Program-made: the position numbers and the translations under genes
Part shown: positions 1 to 8,008 of the stretch, in pieces
How the letters are laid out: the number at the start of each line of letters is the position of its first letter
Position numbering within the stretch: the stretch's first letter is position 1
Notes under the pieces: model-generated
What the model was told of the DNA's origin: nothing
Database searches by the model: none
The model's input: only the letters and a program-made list of their open reading frames with translations
Source of the DNA: Acidimicrobiales bacterium
GTDB taxonomy: Bacteria > Actinomycetota > Acidimicrobiia > Acidimicrobiales > UBA8190
Assembly (NCBI GenBank): GCA_035531755.1
Contig: DATKSK010000066.1
Location: 1 to 44,096 of the forward strand
Length of the DNA stretch: 44,096 nt
Reading direction: 5' to 3'

Positions 1-132
1 CACGCCCATCTCGAAGTCGTACTGCCGCCGCACGAAGTTGTCGACCACGGCCACCTCGTGGCCCCGGCGGCTCAAGTGCAGCGCCGTCGGCCACCCCAGG
101 TACCCGTCACCGCCCAGAACGAGGATCCGCAC
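1..132 (-). CDS. NAD-dependent epimerase, UDP-sulfoquinovose synthase-like (N-terminal fragment)
   Basis: Only the first 44 codons are in the window; the gene runs off the left edge. A GTG start at 132 gives a Rossmann N-terminus with the nucleotide-binding loop LGGDGYLGW followed by HEVAVVDN, where the Asp ends the second strand as expected for NAD binding. The GGDGYLGW loop and the later VRRQYD stretch resemble SQD1/Agl3-type UDP-sulfoquinovose synthases more than ordinary UDP-glucose 4-epimerases. That family makes UDP-sulfoquinovose from UDP-glucose and sulfite in the cytoplasm. The catalytic Thr/Tyr/Lys residues lie outside the window, so the specific function is an inference from the N-terminus only. 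A sulfonated sugar donor would fit the glycan genes downstream. Confidence 0.7.
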   Translation of the reverse strand, partial: MRILVLGGDGYLGWPTALHLSRRGHEVAVVDNFVRRQYDFEMGV

Positions 133-479
133 GCCCCCACCCCCCAGTCAGGTCGTCCGCCTCCCCTGGCGGGACGAACCCATAGTTTCGCTCATCAACC
201 TGGGAGGAGACTGGGACGACTGCCAGAGTGACCTGGGAAATTGCGAGAAGAATTCGGTGCCGCCGCGGGCCCCGACGAGAGGATGCCGGGGGGTCGAGCG
301 GCGAGCCTCGATCACCGGACCAGGGCCCCTCGGTGGCATGACCCCAGTGGGGGTATACCGCAGAGCGTCCCGGATCCGGCGTCCCGACCCGGCGTCCCGA
401 CCCGGCGCCCCGACCCGGCGCCCCGACCCGGCGTCGACCGGTCGGCACCGAACCGGAGCCCTGCCGCCGCGCCCGGACG
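133..479. other. Intergenic region with short direct repeats
   Basis: This gap lies between two minus-strand genes. I see no convincing gene: open frames on both strands here have no recognisable domain. It holds a 13-bp tandem repeat at 383-434, a small CCCC-AGT-GGGG hairpin at 342-352 next to a GGTATACC palindrome (352-359), and a less G+C-rich patch near 225-260. The promoter of the epimerase gene should lie in the first 100 bases, but I could not pick a clear -35/-10 pair. Confidence 0.6.
383..434. repeat. 13-bp tandem repeat, 4 copies
   Basis: Four head-to-tail copies of CCCGACCCGGCG(T/C), at 383-395, 396-408, 409-421 and 422-434, with a degenerate copy just before. It is non-coding and sits downstream of the oxidoreductase stop codon. 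No function is visible. Confidence 0.85.
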
Positions 480-1469
480 TCAGGCGGAGGGGACGCGCCG
501 CTCCAGGCCGGCGCGGCGATAGGCGGCGTCGATCACCTCCATGTTGGCGATGGCGTCGTCGGGCCCCGTGATGGGCGGCTCCTCCCCCGCCACAGCGCGG
601 CAGAAGGCCTCGAGTTGGAACTCGTACGTGGGGCGGCGGGTGAGGTGTTCCACCTGGCGGCGGCCCCCGCTACGCACCGAGATGCGGTGGTAGACGTTGG
701 GCCCGAGCGGGTTGAACACCTTCAGCTCTCCGGCCGATCCCGTGACGCGCAGGCCCACCCGCAACAACCGGCGCGACCACATGGAGCACGTGACCTGTCC
801 CGTGCGCCCGTCGGCGAAGCGCAGGTCGGCCTGCAGGGCCCGGTCGACGCCCGGCGAGCGCAGCAGGGCGGTCGCCGCCACCACCTCGGGCTCGGCGTCG
901 GCCAGGTGCCGGGCCATGTGGATGGCGTAGCACCCGGCGTCCATGGTCGCCCCACCCGCCAGGTCGAGGCGGTAGCGGATGTCGCCGAACCTGGGCAGCG
1001 GGAAGCACAGCGCGGTCGCGATGTGCCGCACGTCCCCGACGGCGCCCTCGGCGAGGAGCTGCTTGGCCCGCGCGAACACCGGGTGGTAGCGGTAGTGGAA
1101 GGCCTCCATCACCACCGTGCCCGGCGGGACGGCGGCGGCGACGGCGCGCGCCTCGTCGGCGTTGGCCGTGAAGGGCTTCTCGCACAGCACGTGCTTTCCG
1201 GCCGCCAGGGCGGCGATGGTCCAGCGACCGTGCAGGCCGTTCGGGAGCGGGTTGTACACGGCGTCGATCCCGGGGTCGGTGACGAGCTCGTCGTAGGACG
1301 ACAGCACGCGCGGCACGCCGTGCTTGGTGGCGAACGCCGTGGCGCGGCCGTGGTCGCGCGCCGCCACCGCCACCACCTCGGCACCGGCGACGGCCCGGGC
1401 GGGCCGGATGATGGCGGCCGGCGCGATGCGCGCCGCGCCGAGGACGCCGATGCGGATGGGAGGCATCAT
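480..1469 (-). CDS. Gfo/Idh/MocA family oxidoreductase
   Basis: Predicted cytoplasmic NAD(P)-dependent sugar or inositol-type dehydrogenase, 329 aa, a normal length. The N-terminal Rossmann fold begins RIGVLGAARIAP (residues 6-17). The family EKP motif, whose Lys is catalytic, is at 97-99 in CEKPFTANADEA. A DAGCYAIH segment (177-184) supplies the usual conserved Asp/His region. The C-terminal alpha/beta domain follows and ends with EVIDAAYRRA. Two ATG codons are adjacent (1469 and 1466). A TAGCCT hexamer ends 3 nt before the first and 6 nt before the second, so a leaderless mRNA starting at the second ATG is plausible. The substrate cannot be told from sequence. The neighbouring epimerase suggests a sugar-nucleotide or sugar role. 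Confidence 0.88.
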   Translation of the reverse strand: MMPPIRIGVLGAARIAPAAIIRPARAVAGAEVVAVAARDHGRATAFATKHGVPRVLSSYDELVTDPGIDAVYNPLPNGLHGRWTIAALAAGKHVLCEKPFTANADEARAVAAAVPPGTVVMEAFHYRYHPVFARAKQLLAEGAVGDVRHIATALCFPLPRFGDIRYRLDLAGGATMDAGCYAIHMARHLADAEPEVVAATALLRSPGVDRALQADLRFADGRTGQVTCSMWSRRLLRVGLRVTGSAGELKVFNPLGPNVYHRISVRSGGRRQVEHLTRRPTYEFQLEAFCRAVAGEEPPITGPDDAIANMEVIDAAYRRAGLERRVPSA

Positions 1470-1472
1470 CGC

Positions 1473-1478
1473 AGGCTA
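1473..1478 (-). promoter_or_regulatory. -10 hexamer TAGCCT of the oxidoreductase gene
   Basis: TAGCCT reads on the minus strand and ends 6 nt before the ATG at 1466. The same hexamer occurs before the genes at 27544, 32302 and 40559. No matching -35 box is seen. Confidence 0.5.
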
Positions 1479-1512
1479 CAGCCACTGCACGCCCACGCCC
1501 CGTGGACGGGCA

Positions 1513-1518
1513 TAGTGT
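1513..1518 (+). promoter_or_regulatory. -10 hexamer TAGTGT of the propeller-protein gene
   Basis: TAGTGT ends 7 nt before the GTG at 1526, the spacing expected when transcription starts at or next to the start codon. It argues for the 1526 start over the upstream in-frame GTG at 1502. An overlapping CATAGT (1511-1516) is an alternative reading. Confidence 0.45.
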
Positions 1519-1525
1519 CCGCGCC

Positions 1526-3847
1526 GTGACCCGGGCCGTGCATTCGAGGTCGGCGCGCGTCCGGACTCCGGGACGGCGCCGCCTGGCGGTGGCCGCCCAC
1601 GTGGCCGCCGTGCTGGCGGCGACGCTGGTGGCGGTGGTCACGACCAGCCGGCTCGCCACCGAGCCGGCCGGTGCGCTCCCTTCGGGGTGCCCGTCGTCCC
1701 CGACGGTGGTCGGCGACGGCCTCGAGGTGTCGTGCAAATGGGCCACGTTCCTGCCGGGCCAGGTCTTCCAGTCGTCGCCGAACCTCGCGCAGCTCGACGG
1801 GTCGGGCCCGAGCGTGGTGGTCGGGGCGCGCGACACCGGCCAGGTCTACGCGCTGCACCTGTCGGACGGTTCGGTCGTCGCCGGGTGGCCCGCCTCCATG
1901 GGGATGGCGGTGGACTCGTCGCCCACGGTCGTGCCCGACCCGGCGGGCGGTGGCCTCGACGACGTCGTGGTCGACGCCGGTGATGTCACCACGGGGCCAC
2001 CGCCGTCACTGAACATCGACCAGGGAGCGGTGGCCGAGTTCGGCCCGGACGGCTCGCTGCGCTGGTCGCGCACGCTCCCGGACCAGTTCGACGGGTTCGG
2101 CGCCCACCCGGCGGTGTACGCCACGCCGCCCGCCGCCGACATCACCGGGTCGGGACGCCCGTCGCTCGTCACCGCCGGGGTCAGCCTGTCGCAGTACGCG
2201 CTCGACGCCGGCACCGGCGCCACCGTGCTCGGCTGGCCGCGCAAGACGGCCGACAGCACCTTCTCGTCGGCGGCGGTGGCGGACCTCGACGGCGGGTCGC
2301 GCCCCGTGGTGGTGGCCGGCAGTGACTCGAGCGCGGGCCCCGGCGCGCTCTACGACTGGAACGGCGGCGTCGTGCGGGCCGAGGACGGGACCGGGCGCGT
2401 GCTGTGGGTGCACCGCACCGACGAGGTGGTCAGCTCCTCGCCGGCGGTGGGTGACCTCGACGGCTCGGGTGACAAGGTGGTGTTCGGCCACGGCCGGTAC
2501 TGGGCCGACCGGGAGCCCACCGCCGACGCCACGGCCGTCACCGCGCTGAACGCCGACGGCACCCTCGACTGGCAGACGAGCCTGTCGGGCTACACGCCGG
2601 CGTCCCCGGCGCTGGCGGACCTCGACGGCCGCCCCGGCGAACTCGACGTGGTGGAGCCCACGTGGGTCGGCCAGGGCCAGTCCGACGGCGGCGGGCAGGT
2701 GTACGCCCTCGACCCCCACGGCGCCGTCCTGTGGGGGCCGGTGTCGCAGACCTTCGTGCCCGGCGTCGCCGGGAACCCCGCGGACATCTTCGGAGGGGTG
2801 GCCACCGCCGCCTTCACGCCCGGCTTCCAGGACGTGGTGTTCGGCTCGACGTTCGGGTGGAACATCATCGACGGGCGCACCGGATCGCTCCTGCTGCCGC
2901 CGCCCTCGGTGTCGGCGGACAACGTCGACGGCGAGTTCGTCGACTGGGACGGCACCGTCGCCAACCTCGACATCCAGGGCACCCCCCTCGTGACACCGGA
3001 CCCGGTGAGCGGGATGGACGTGGTCCTGGCGGGCACGTACGCGCCCTCCGACCCGAGCGGGGACCGCGGCTTCGTCGCCGTGTACCGGGTGCAGAACGCC
3101 GCGGCCGGCGCCGTCGGCGCGGGGTCGTGGCCCATGTTCCACCACGACCCCCGACACACCGGGTCGGTGTCACCGCCGGCGCTGCAGTGTGCCGGGTGCG
3201 TGCCGGCCGGAGCCGGCCACGGCTACTGGCTGGCGGCGTCCGACGGCGGGGTGTTCGCCTACGGCGGGGCGCCGTTCTACGGCTCCATGGGCGGCCAGAC
3301 GCTGGCGCGCCCGGTGGTGGGCATGGCCCCCACGCCCGACGGGGGCGGCTACTGGGAGGTGGCGTCCGACGGCGGGGTGTTCGCCTTCGGCGACGCCGAG
3401 TTCTACGGGTCGCTCGGGCGCGTGCGCCTGGCCGCGCCGGTGGTCGGCATGGCGCCCACCACCGACGGCCTCGGGTACTGGATGGTGGCGTCCGACGGCG
3501 GGGTGTTCGCCTTCGGCGACGCCGACTTCCACGGGTCGATGGGGGGCCGGCACCTGGCCGCGCCCGTGGTGGCGATCACCCCCGACCCGGGGTCGGGTGG
3601 CTACTGGCTGGTCGCTGCGGACGGGGGCGTGTTCGCCTTCGACGCGCCCTACGGGGGGTCGATGGGGGGCGCCGCCCTGGCGCGCCCCGTGGTGGCGCTG
3701 GCCGCTCCCCCACCCGACGTGGCCGGCGGGTACTGGGAAGCGGCCGCCGACGGGGGCGTGTTCGCCTTCGGTGGCGCGCCCTTCGACGGGTCGGCCGGCA
3801 CCCTGCAGCTGGCTGCACCCGTCGTCGCCATGGCCGTGGCCGGCTGA
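1526..3847 (+). CDS. Secreted beta-propeller-like protein with C-terminal GYW/DGGVFAFG repeats
   Basis: Predicted exported protein of 773 aa with the GTG start at 1526; an in-frame GTG at 1502 would add 8 residues. An Arg-rich N-terminus and one hydrophobic stretch (about residues 22-45, VAAHVAAVLAATLVAVV) form a signal peptide or anchor. The next 520 residues contain repeated D(L/I)DG(S/R)G-type turns and strands (SPTVV, SPAVGDLDG, SPALADLDG), typical of FG-GAP/VCBS or PQQ-type beta-propellers. The last 210 residues are five repeats of about 42 aa starting near 3217, 3343, 3469, 3595 and 3724, each reading like GYW.xASDGGVFAFG.A.F.GS. Such repeats are common at the C-termini of secreted actinobacterial proteins. 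A role in surface binding is inference; no catalytic motif is visible. Confidence 0.8.
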   Translation: MTRAVHSRSARVRTPGRRRLAVAAHVAAVLAATLVAVVTTSRLATEPAGALPSGCPSSPTVVGDGLEVSCKWATFLPGQVFQSSPNLAQLDGSGPSVVVGARDTGQVYALHLSDGSVVAGWPASMGMAVDSSPTVVPDPAGGGLDDVVVDAGDVTTGPPPSLNIDQGAVAEFGPDGSLRWSRTLPDQFDGFGAHPAVYATPPAADITGSGRPSLVTAGVSLSQYALDAGTGATVLGWPRKTADSTFSSAAVADLDGGSRPVVVAGSDSSAGPGALYDWNGGVVRAEDGTGRVLWVHRTDEVVSSSPAVGDLDGSGDKVVFGHGRYWADREPTADATAVTALNADGTLDWQTSLSGYTPASPALADLDGRPGELDVVEPTWVGQGQSDGGGQVYALDPHGAVLWGPVSQTFVPGVAGNPADIFGGVATAAFTPGFQDVVFGSTFGWNIIDGRTGSLLLPPPSVSADNVDGEFVDWDGTVANLDIQGTPLVTPDPVSGMDVVLAGTYAPSDPSGDRGFVAVYRVQNAAAGAVGAGSWPMFHHDPRHTGSVSPPALQCAGCVPAGAGHGYWLAASDGGVFAYGGAPFYGSMGGQTLARPVVGMAPTPDGGGYWEVASDGGVFAFGDAEFYGSLGRVRLAAPVVGMAPTTDGLGYWMVASDGGVFAFGDADFHGSMGGRHLAAPVVAITPDPGSGGYWLVAADGGVFAFDAPYGGSMGGAALARPVVALAAPPPDVAGGYWEAAADGGVFAFGGAPFDGSAGTLQLAAPVVAMAVAG
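3217..3843 (+). repeat. Five coding repeats of about 126 bp (GYW..DGGVFAFG)
   Basis: Each unit encodes about 42 residues with the core SDGGVFAFGDAxFxGSxG and a PVVGMAPT-like linker. The first three cores are nearly identical at the DNA level (gcgtccgacggcggggtg). The last two have drifted to gac-ggg-ggc. Confidence 0.85.
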
Positions 3848-3899
3848 GGCGCATTCCACACCGCAGGCGGCGCCCGACCGGCGCCCGACCGGCGCCGAG

Positions 3900-4385
3900 T
3901 CACACCGCCAGGTGCACCTCGGCGCGCCAGTCCCCCGTGAGTCGCACGGCGCTCACCACCATGCCCGCTTCGAGGAGCCACGTCAGCACGGCGCCGTGGT
4001 CGGCATGTGTCGGCGGCGTCACCACCAGGCCGCGGCGGGGGTGGTCCTGGACCAGTCGCCAGCCCTCGGGCAGCCCCACGCCCGCCGAGGTGAGCCGGGC
4101 GAGCACCCGGGTGCCCACGGCGTGCTGCACCCCCACCGAGTCCGGCTGCACACCGTTGCGCCCGACCTTTCCCGCCACCCAGGTGCACACGGGGACGTCG
4201 TGCACCGCGCCCGCCAGGAGCATCGTGCCCAACCCCCGTTGCGGGGGCGGCTCGTCCTCGGGGCGCACGTGGGGGTGGAGGTTCAGCCAGCCGTCGTGGC
4301 GCGTCGCCAGGTCGTCCATGGCGCGCACCACGGCGCCGGTGTCCTCCACCCGGAATTCGATCACCTCGGTGCGCCGGCGCGCCAC
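3900..4385 (-). CDS. Uncharacterised protein, 161 aa
   Basis: I do not recognise a family. The GTG start at 4385 lies 28 nt after the stop codon of the nitroreductase gene on the same strand, so the two may share a transcript. The protein has alternating strand- and helix-like segments, no signal peptide and no membrane helix, so it is probably cytoplasmic. It starts RRRTEVIEFRVEDTGAVVRAMDDL, reminiscent of small alpha/beta proteins, with a Gly-rich loop GLGTMLLAGAV in the middle. Its stop codon faces the propeller gene's stop codon across 52 nt. G+C at third codon positions is high, which supports real coding. Confidence 0.65.
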   Translation of the reverse strand: MARRRTEVIEFRVEDTGAVVRAMDDLATRHDGWLNLHPHVRPEDEPPPQRGLGTMLLAGAVHDVPVCTWVAGKVGRNGVQPDSVGVQHAVGTRVLARLTSAGVGLPEGWRLVQDHPRRGLVVTPPTHADHGAVLTWLLEAGMVVSAVRLTGDWRAEVHLAV

Positions 4386-4413
4386 GTCGCCGCGATGCCC
4401 TGGCGGCGGGCGT

Positions 4414-5109
4414 TCAGGCCGGCCCGCGCAGCGCGGGCCCGTCGAACCGGTCGACGGTGGCGAATTCCTCGACGGCCTGGCGCGTCAGGCGGCGCGGCTG
4501 GTGGACGGGCCGGCCCAGGGCCACCAGGGCCGCCACCGCCATGTGCCCGGGCACGGCGAACAGGGTGCGCACCTCGGGCTCGCGCCGCACCACCATCGTC
4601 GTCATGACCCCGGCGAGACCCTCGCCGCGCGCCGCCAGGAGCAGGCTCCACACGAAGGGGTAGACCGACGCCCCCCCCACGAGCGTGTAGCGGTCGAAGC
4701 CCCGGTCGACGGTGGCCAGCTTGCGCAGGTCGGCGAGGACGAGCAGCAGGAGCGGCACCTGGTCGAGATGCTCGGCGAATCCCCCCGGCCCCGCCGCCGC
4801 CGCGGCCGCCACGGCCGGGGCCTCGGCGAGGGCGCGCCGCTCGGCCTCCCCGTCGGTGACCGGGGCCCACGGCACGAGACCGGCCGCCCCCTGCGCCAGG
4901 TACTCGTACCAGCCCGGCAGGTAGAGGTCGCGCAGCGCCGCCTTGCGCGCCGGATCGCGCACGACCACCACCCGCCACGCCTGGCGGTTGCCCCCGCTGG
5001 GCGCGAAACGGGCGGTGTCGAGGAGGCGGTAGGCAACGTCGTCACCGACCGGGTCGGAGGTGAAGGAGCGCACCGCCCCCGTGGTGCGCAGGGCGTCGGA
5101 GATGTCCAC
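4414..5109 (-). CDS. Nitroreductase family protein
   Basis: Predicted FMN-dependent oxidoreductase of 231 aa, the usual size. After the start come RTTGAVRSF (residues 8-16) and APSGGNRQAWR (about 36-46), the two N-terminal FMN-binding segments of the family. GGASVYPFVWSLLLAARGEGLAG in the second half matches the region where nitroreductases bind the flavin phosphate. GTG at 5109 was chosen because it begins the conserved domain and because TACCGT lies 7 nt upstream; the open frame itself runs on far beyond. The substrate is unknown: the family includes nitroaromatic reductases, flavin destructases and dehalogenases. Reasonable confidence in family, none in substrate. Confidence 0.85.
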   Translation of the reverse strand: MDISDALRTTGAVRSFTSDPVGDDVAYRLLDTARFAPSGGNRQAWRVVVVRDPARKAALRDLYLPGWYEYLAQGAAGLVPWAPVTDGEAERRALAEAPAVAAAAAAGPGGFAEHLDQVPLLLLVLADLRKLATVDRGFDRYTLVGGASVYPFVWSLLLAARGEGLAGVMTTMVVRREPEVRTLFAVPGHMAVAALVALGRPVHQPRRLTRQAVEEFATVDRFDGPALRGPA

Positions 5110-5116
5110 GACGCCG

Positions 5117-5122
5117 ACGGTA
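5117..5122 (-). promoter_or_regulatory. -10 hexamer TACCGT of the nitroreductase gene
   Basis: TACCGT on the minus strand ends 7 nt before the GTG at 5109. This suggests a leaderless transcript separate from the upstream MFS gene. Confidence 0.45.
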
Positions 5123-5162
5123 GTTCCCCCACCGGGCCCGACGCCGGGCGCGACGCCATGCG

Positions 5163-6440
5163 CTACGCCGTGCCGGGCCACAGGTCCTCGGGCTCGCGGC
5201 CCATGGTCTCGGGGAGGAGCGCGAACAACGCGGTGGCGAGCACCACGGGAAGGAACGTGACGGCGGCGGCCAACCCGAATTGGTTCCCGATCTGGCCGAC
5301 GGTCCCGAAGGTGACGAGGCCGGTCACGGCGCCGGCGACGCTGGCGGCCACGTTCCAGCCCGCCACCGAGGCCCGGACCGAGGTCGGGAAGAGCTCGTTG
5401 GCGAGCGCGCCGGCCGCCGGGGCGAAGGTCGCCGCCGCCAGCACCGCCAGCTCGTAGCCGACGAGCAGCGCCAGGCGCGACCCGCTGTAGGCCAGCATGC
5501 CGGTGAGGGCCATGGCCAGCATGGCGAGGGCGCCCGTGGGACGGCGCCCCACCCGGTCCGCCAGGAACCGGCCGAGCAACAGCCCCGTCAACCCGAAGGC
5601 CGCCGCCGCGGCCACCATGGCGGCGGTCTGGTCGCCGGACATCTTCAGGACGTTCTGCGCGTACAGGAAGACGAAGCCCGTGGCGGGGCCGGTCACCACG
5701 GCGACGGCGAACGCCAGCGACGCCACCGTGAGCAGGCGCCAGCGGTAGGCGGGTGCCACCGCGCCGAACACCGGCACGGGGTGTTCGACCGCCGCGGCCG
5801 CGATGGCGAAGCGACCGGGCTCGACGAGCCACCGCCGGATGAAGAGCATGGCCAGGAGCGGGATGACGGCCAGGGCGAAGAGCCCCCGGAACCCGAGGGT
5901 CGACTTGGCGAGGCCGTGGATCACCGCCGTCAGGCCCGAGCCCACGCCGTAGCCGGCGGCGATGAGGGCGATGGCCCGGGCGCGGTCCCAGGTGCCGGTT
6001 TCCTCGGCCGCGCTGACCTGGGCGACGGCGTTGGTGGCACTCAGCAGCGGGCGGCCGAGCGCGAAGATGACCACGAACCACCAGTAGCCGGGCGAGGCCG
6101 ACGCCAGGACGGTGAAGGTGAGCCCCAGGGTGCAGGTCACCAGGAGCATGAACCGGCGCCCGTAGCGGTCGGCGAGGCCGGCGAGGGGGAGGCCACCGAG
6201 CGAGGCCAGTCGCAGGACGGCGAGCCCCACCCCGAGGGACGTGAGCGACAGCCCGGTCTGGTCGGCGATCGTCCTGCCGTGGACGATGCGGCCGAAGTGC
6301 GCGGCCACGTCGCCCAGTGCCGCCACCGCGCCGAACTGCCCGAATCCCGAGGCGAGCGCCATGAGCGCCAGTCCCACGATGGCGCGATCGGACCACGAAC
6401 GGAGCCCGAGGTCCCCGCCCGGCGGACCGCCGGCGCTCAC
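5163..6440 (-). CDS. MFS transporter
   Basis: Predicted 12-helix inner-membrane transporter of 425 aa. The loop 2-3 signature appears as GLADRYGRRFMLL in the first half and repeats as LADRVGRRPTG in the second half, the pseudo-symmetry typical of major facilitator proteins. LPETMGREPEDL at the end resembles the PETKG-type ending of sugar-porter-like members. The GTG at 6440 follows the stop codon of the nicotinate phosphoribosyltransferase gene by 10 nt, so the two are probably co-transcribed. That could hint at uptake of a pyridine or carboxylate compound, but this is inference. The open frame extends to 6785 inside the upstream gene; that extension has no hydrophobic character and was left out. 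Confidence 0.88.
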   Translation of the reverse strand: MSAGGPPGGDLGLRSWSDRAIVGLALMALASGFGQFGAVAALGDVAAHFGRIVHGRTIADQTGLSLTSLGVGLAVLRLASLGGLPLAGLADRYGRRFMLLVTCTLGLTFTVLASASPGYWWFVVIFALGRPLLSATNAVAQVSAAEETGTWDRARAIALIAAGYGVGSGLTAVIHGLAKSTLGFRGLFALAVIPLLAMLFIRRWLVEPGRFAIAAAAVEHPVPVFGAVAPAYRWRLLTVASLAFAVAVVTGPATGFVFLYAQNVLKMSGDQTAAMVAAAAAFGLTGLLLGRFLADRVGRRPTGALAMLAMALTGMLAYSGSRLALLVGYELAVLAAATFAPAAGALANELFPTSVRASVAGWNVAASVAGAVTGLVTFGTVGQIGNQFGLAAAVTFLPVVLATALFALLPETMGREPEDLWPGTA

Positions 6441-6450
6441 GACGGGGCGC

Positions 6451-7818
6451 TCACGATGGCGGCACACCACCTGATCGACGTGCGGCGGCTTCCGCCCGTT
6501 CGGCCGTGCTCCGCAGGGCGGCTGTCGATCCGGGGACGACGGCCTGCGGTGCGTCCAGGGCGCGTGCCCCCGGCGGGAGGTCGGCGAGGTCGGCTTCGAA
6601 GCGCGCCCGGGCGGCCGTGATGTCGGCCACCGGGCCGCCCGCGGGGACGGTCGCCACCACCGGGTCGACGCGCCGGCCGCCGTGCATGACCGGCTCGAGC
6701 AGCGGGCGTGTCCCGACGGGCGGTTCCTCGTCACGGAGGCCGATCGTGTCGCGCATCGAAGGGCCCCGGAATACCTGTTTCGCACCGGGGAGCGACACCT
6801 TCCCCGGTGACAGCTTCATCACCGGGCGGCCGGCGAACGAGACGAGCTTGTAGGCGCTGTCGAGGAAGGGGGCGTCCGCGGACACCCCGAGGCGCGTCCC
6901 GACGCCCGCCGCGTCCACCGGGGCGCCGTCGGCCACCAGCCGGGCCAGGTCGTGCTCGTCGAGGCCTCCGGAGACGAGGATGCGGACCCGGGGAAGCCCG
7001 GCGGCGTCGAGCATGCGACGGGCCTGGTGGGCCAGTGCGCCGAGGTCGCCGCTGTCGAGCCGCACAGCGGCGTCCTCGCCCAGGCCGAGCTCGGTGATCA
7101 CGGTGATGGCGTTGGCCATGCCCGTCGAGGTGTCGTAGGTGTCGACGAGGAGCGTCACCCCCCGGGGATGGTCGCGGGCGTAGGTGCGGAAGGCGTCGAT
7201 CTCGGTCGGGAACGCCTCGACGAAGGAGTGGGCCATGGTCCCCGACGGGCGCAGCCCGTAGCGCCGGGCCGCCTCCACGTTGCTGGTGGCGACGAACCCC
7301 ACCATGGCCGCCACGCGTGCCGCCGCCATGCCGGCCTCGATCCCCTGGGTCCGCCGCAGCCCGAACTCCACGAGATCGAGGCGGTCGGCGGCGGCCAGGC
7401 GGCAGCGCGCCGCCTTCGAGGCCAGCGTGGTCTGGAAGGTGATCTGGTTGAGCAGGACCGTCTCGGCCAGCTGTGCCTCGGCGACAGGCGCGGTGACCTC
7501 GAGCAGGGGCTCCTGGGCGAACACGATGCGGCCCTCGGGGACCGCCCACACGTCACCGGTGAAGCGCAGCGTCGAGAAGGCCTCGAGGCTGGCGTCGTCG
7601 AAGCCCACCGTGGCCAGGTACTCGAGCTCTTCGGCGTCGAAGCGGAACTGCTCGAGCCAGTCGAGACAGGCACCGAGCCCCGCCGCCACCAGGAAGCCCC
7701 GCTCGGGCGGGAGCGCCCGGACGAAGAGGCTGAACGTGGCGGTGTCGTTCATGGCGTGGCGCAGGTAGCTCGCCGCCATGTTCAGCTCGTAGAGATCGGT
7801 CCGCAGCCCGCCGCTCAT
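6451..7818 (-). CDS. pncB: Nicotinate phosphoribosyltransferase
   Basis: Predicted cytoplasmic enzyme of 455 aa that joins nicotinate and PRPP to give nicotinate mononucleotide with ATP hydrolysis, in NAD salvage. It starts RTDLYELNMAASYL, the near-invariant N-terminus of the actinobacterial enzymes. EFGLRRTQG (151-159) and SGTMAHSF (192-199, with His197 in the position of the phosphorylated His) are the family's active-site segments. VSGGLDEHDL and GVGTRLG later form the phosphate-binding end of the barrel. ATG at 7818 was chosen from this N-terminus; the frame runs open to 8166. The 190-nt gap to the first AftD gene is a divergent promoter region. Confidence 0.95.
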   Translation of the reverse strand: MSGGLRTDLYELNMAASYLRHAMNDTATFSLFVRALPPERGFLVAAGLGACLDWLEQFRFDAEELEYLATVGFDDASLEAFSTLRFTGDVWAVPEGRIVFAQEPLLEVTAPVAEAQLAETVLLNQITFQTTLASKAARCRLAAADRLDLVEFGLRRTQGIEAGMAAARVAAMVGFVATSNVEAARRYGLRPSGTMAHSFVEAFPTEIDAFRTYARDHPRGVTLLVDTYDTSTGMANAITVITELGLGEDAAVRLDSGDLGALAHQARRMLDAAGLPRVRILVSGGLDEHDLARLVADGAPVDAAGVGTRLGVSADAPFLDSAYKLVSFAGRPVMKLSPGKVSLPGAKQVFRGPSMRDTIGLRDEEPPVGTRPLLEPVMHGGRRVDPVVATVPAGGPVADITAARARFEADLADLPPGARALDAPQAVVPGSTAALRSTAERAEAAARRSGGVPPS

Positions 7819-7939
7819 GTGCCCTGCCCGCGTTCGCCGCCGGAAGCCGCGATGTGCCCCCGTTCTACTCGCCTGCTCGCCGGGGGGTGGGGACGGCGGC
7901 CGCCGCGGGACCGTCAGGCAATGGCGGGCGGGCACCTCG

Positions 7940-7945
7940 TAGGCT
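7940..7945 (+). promoter_or_regulatory. Possible -10 (TAGGCT) for the first AftD gene
   Basis: TAGGCT stands 63 nt before the GTG at 8009 in the divergent gap and resembles the recurring TAGCCT hexamer. No -35 match at 17 nt and no strong ribosome-binding site near the start were seen. Confidence 0.3.
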
Positions 7946-8008
7946 GCCACCCGGCCGCCCCGAGGTTTCGAGCGCTCGTGCCGCGGGGGCGCCGCGCCAC
8001 CTCGAACC

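Noticed and set aside
2662-5457. 931-codon plus-strand frame across several genes
   Set aside because: It crosses the real propeller, nitroreductase and MFS genes in the wrong frame or strand and has no domain.
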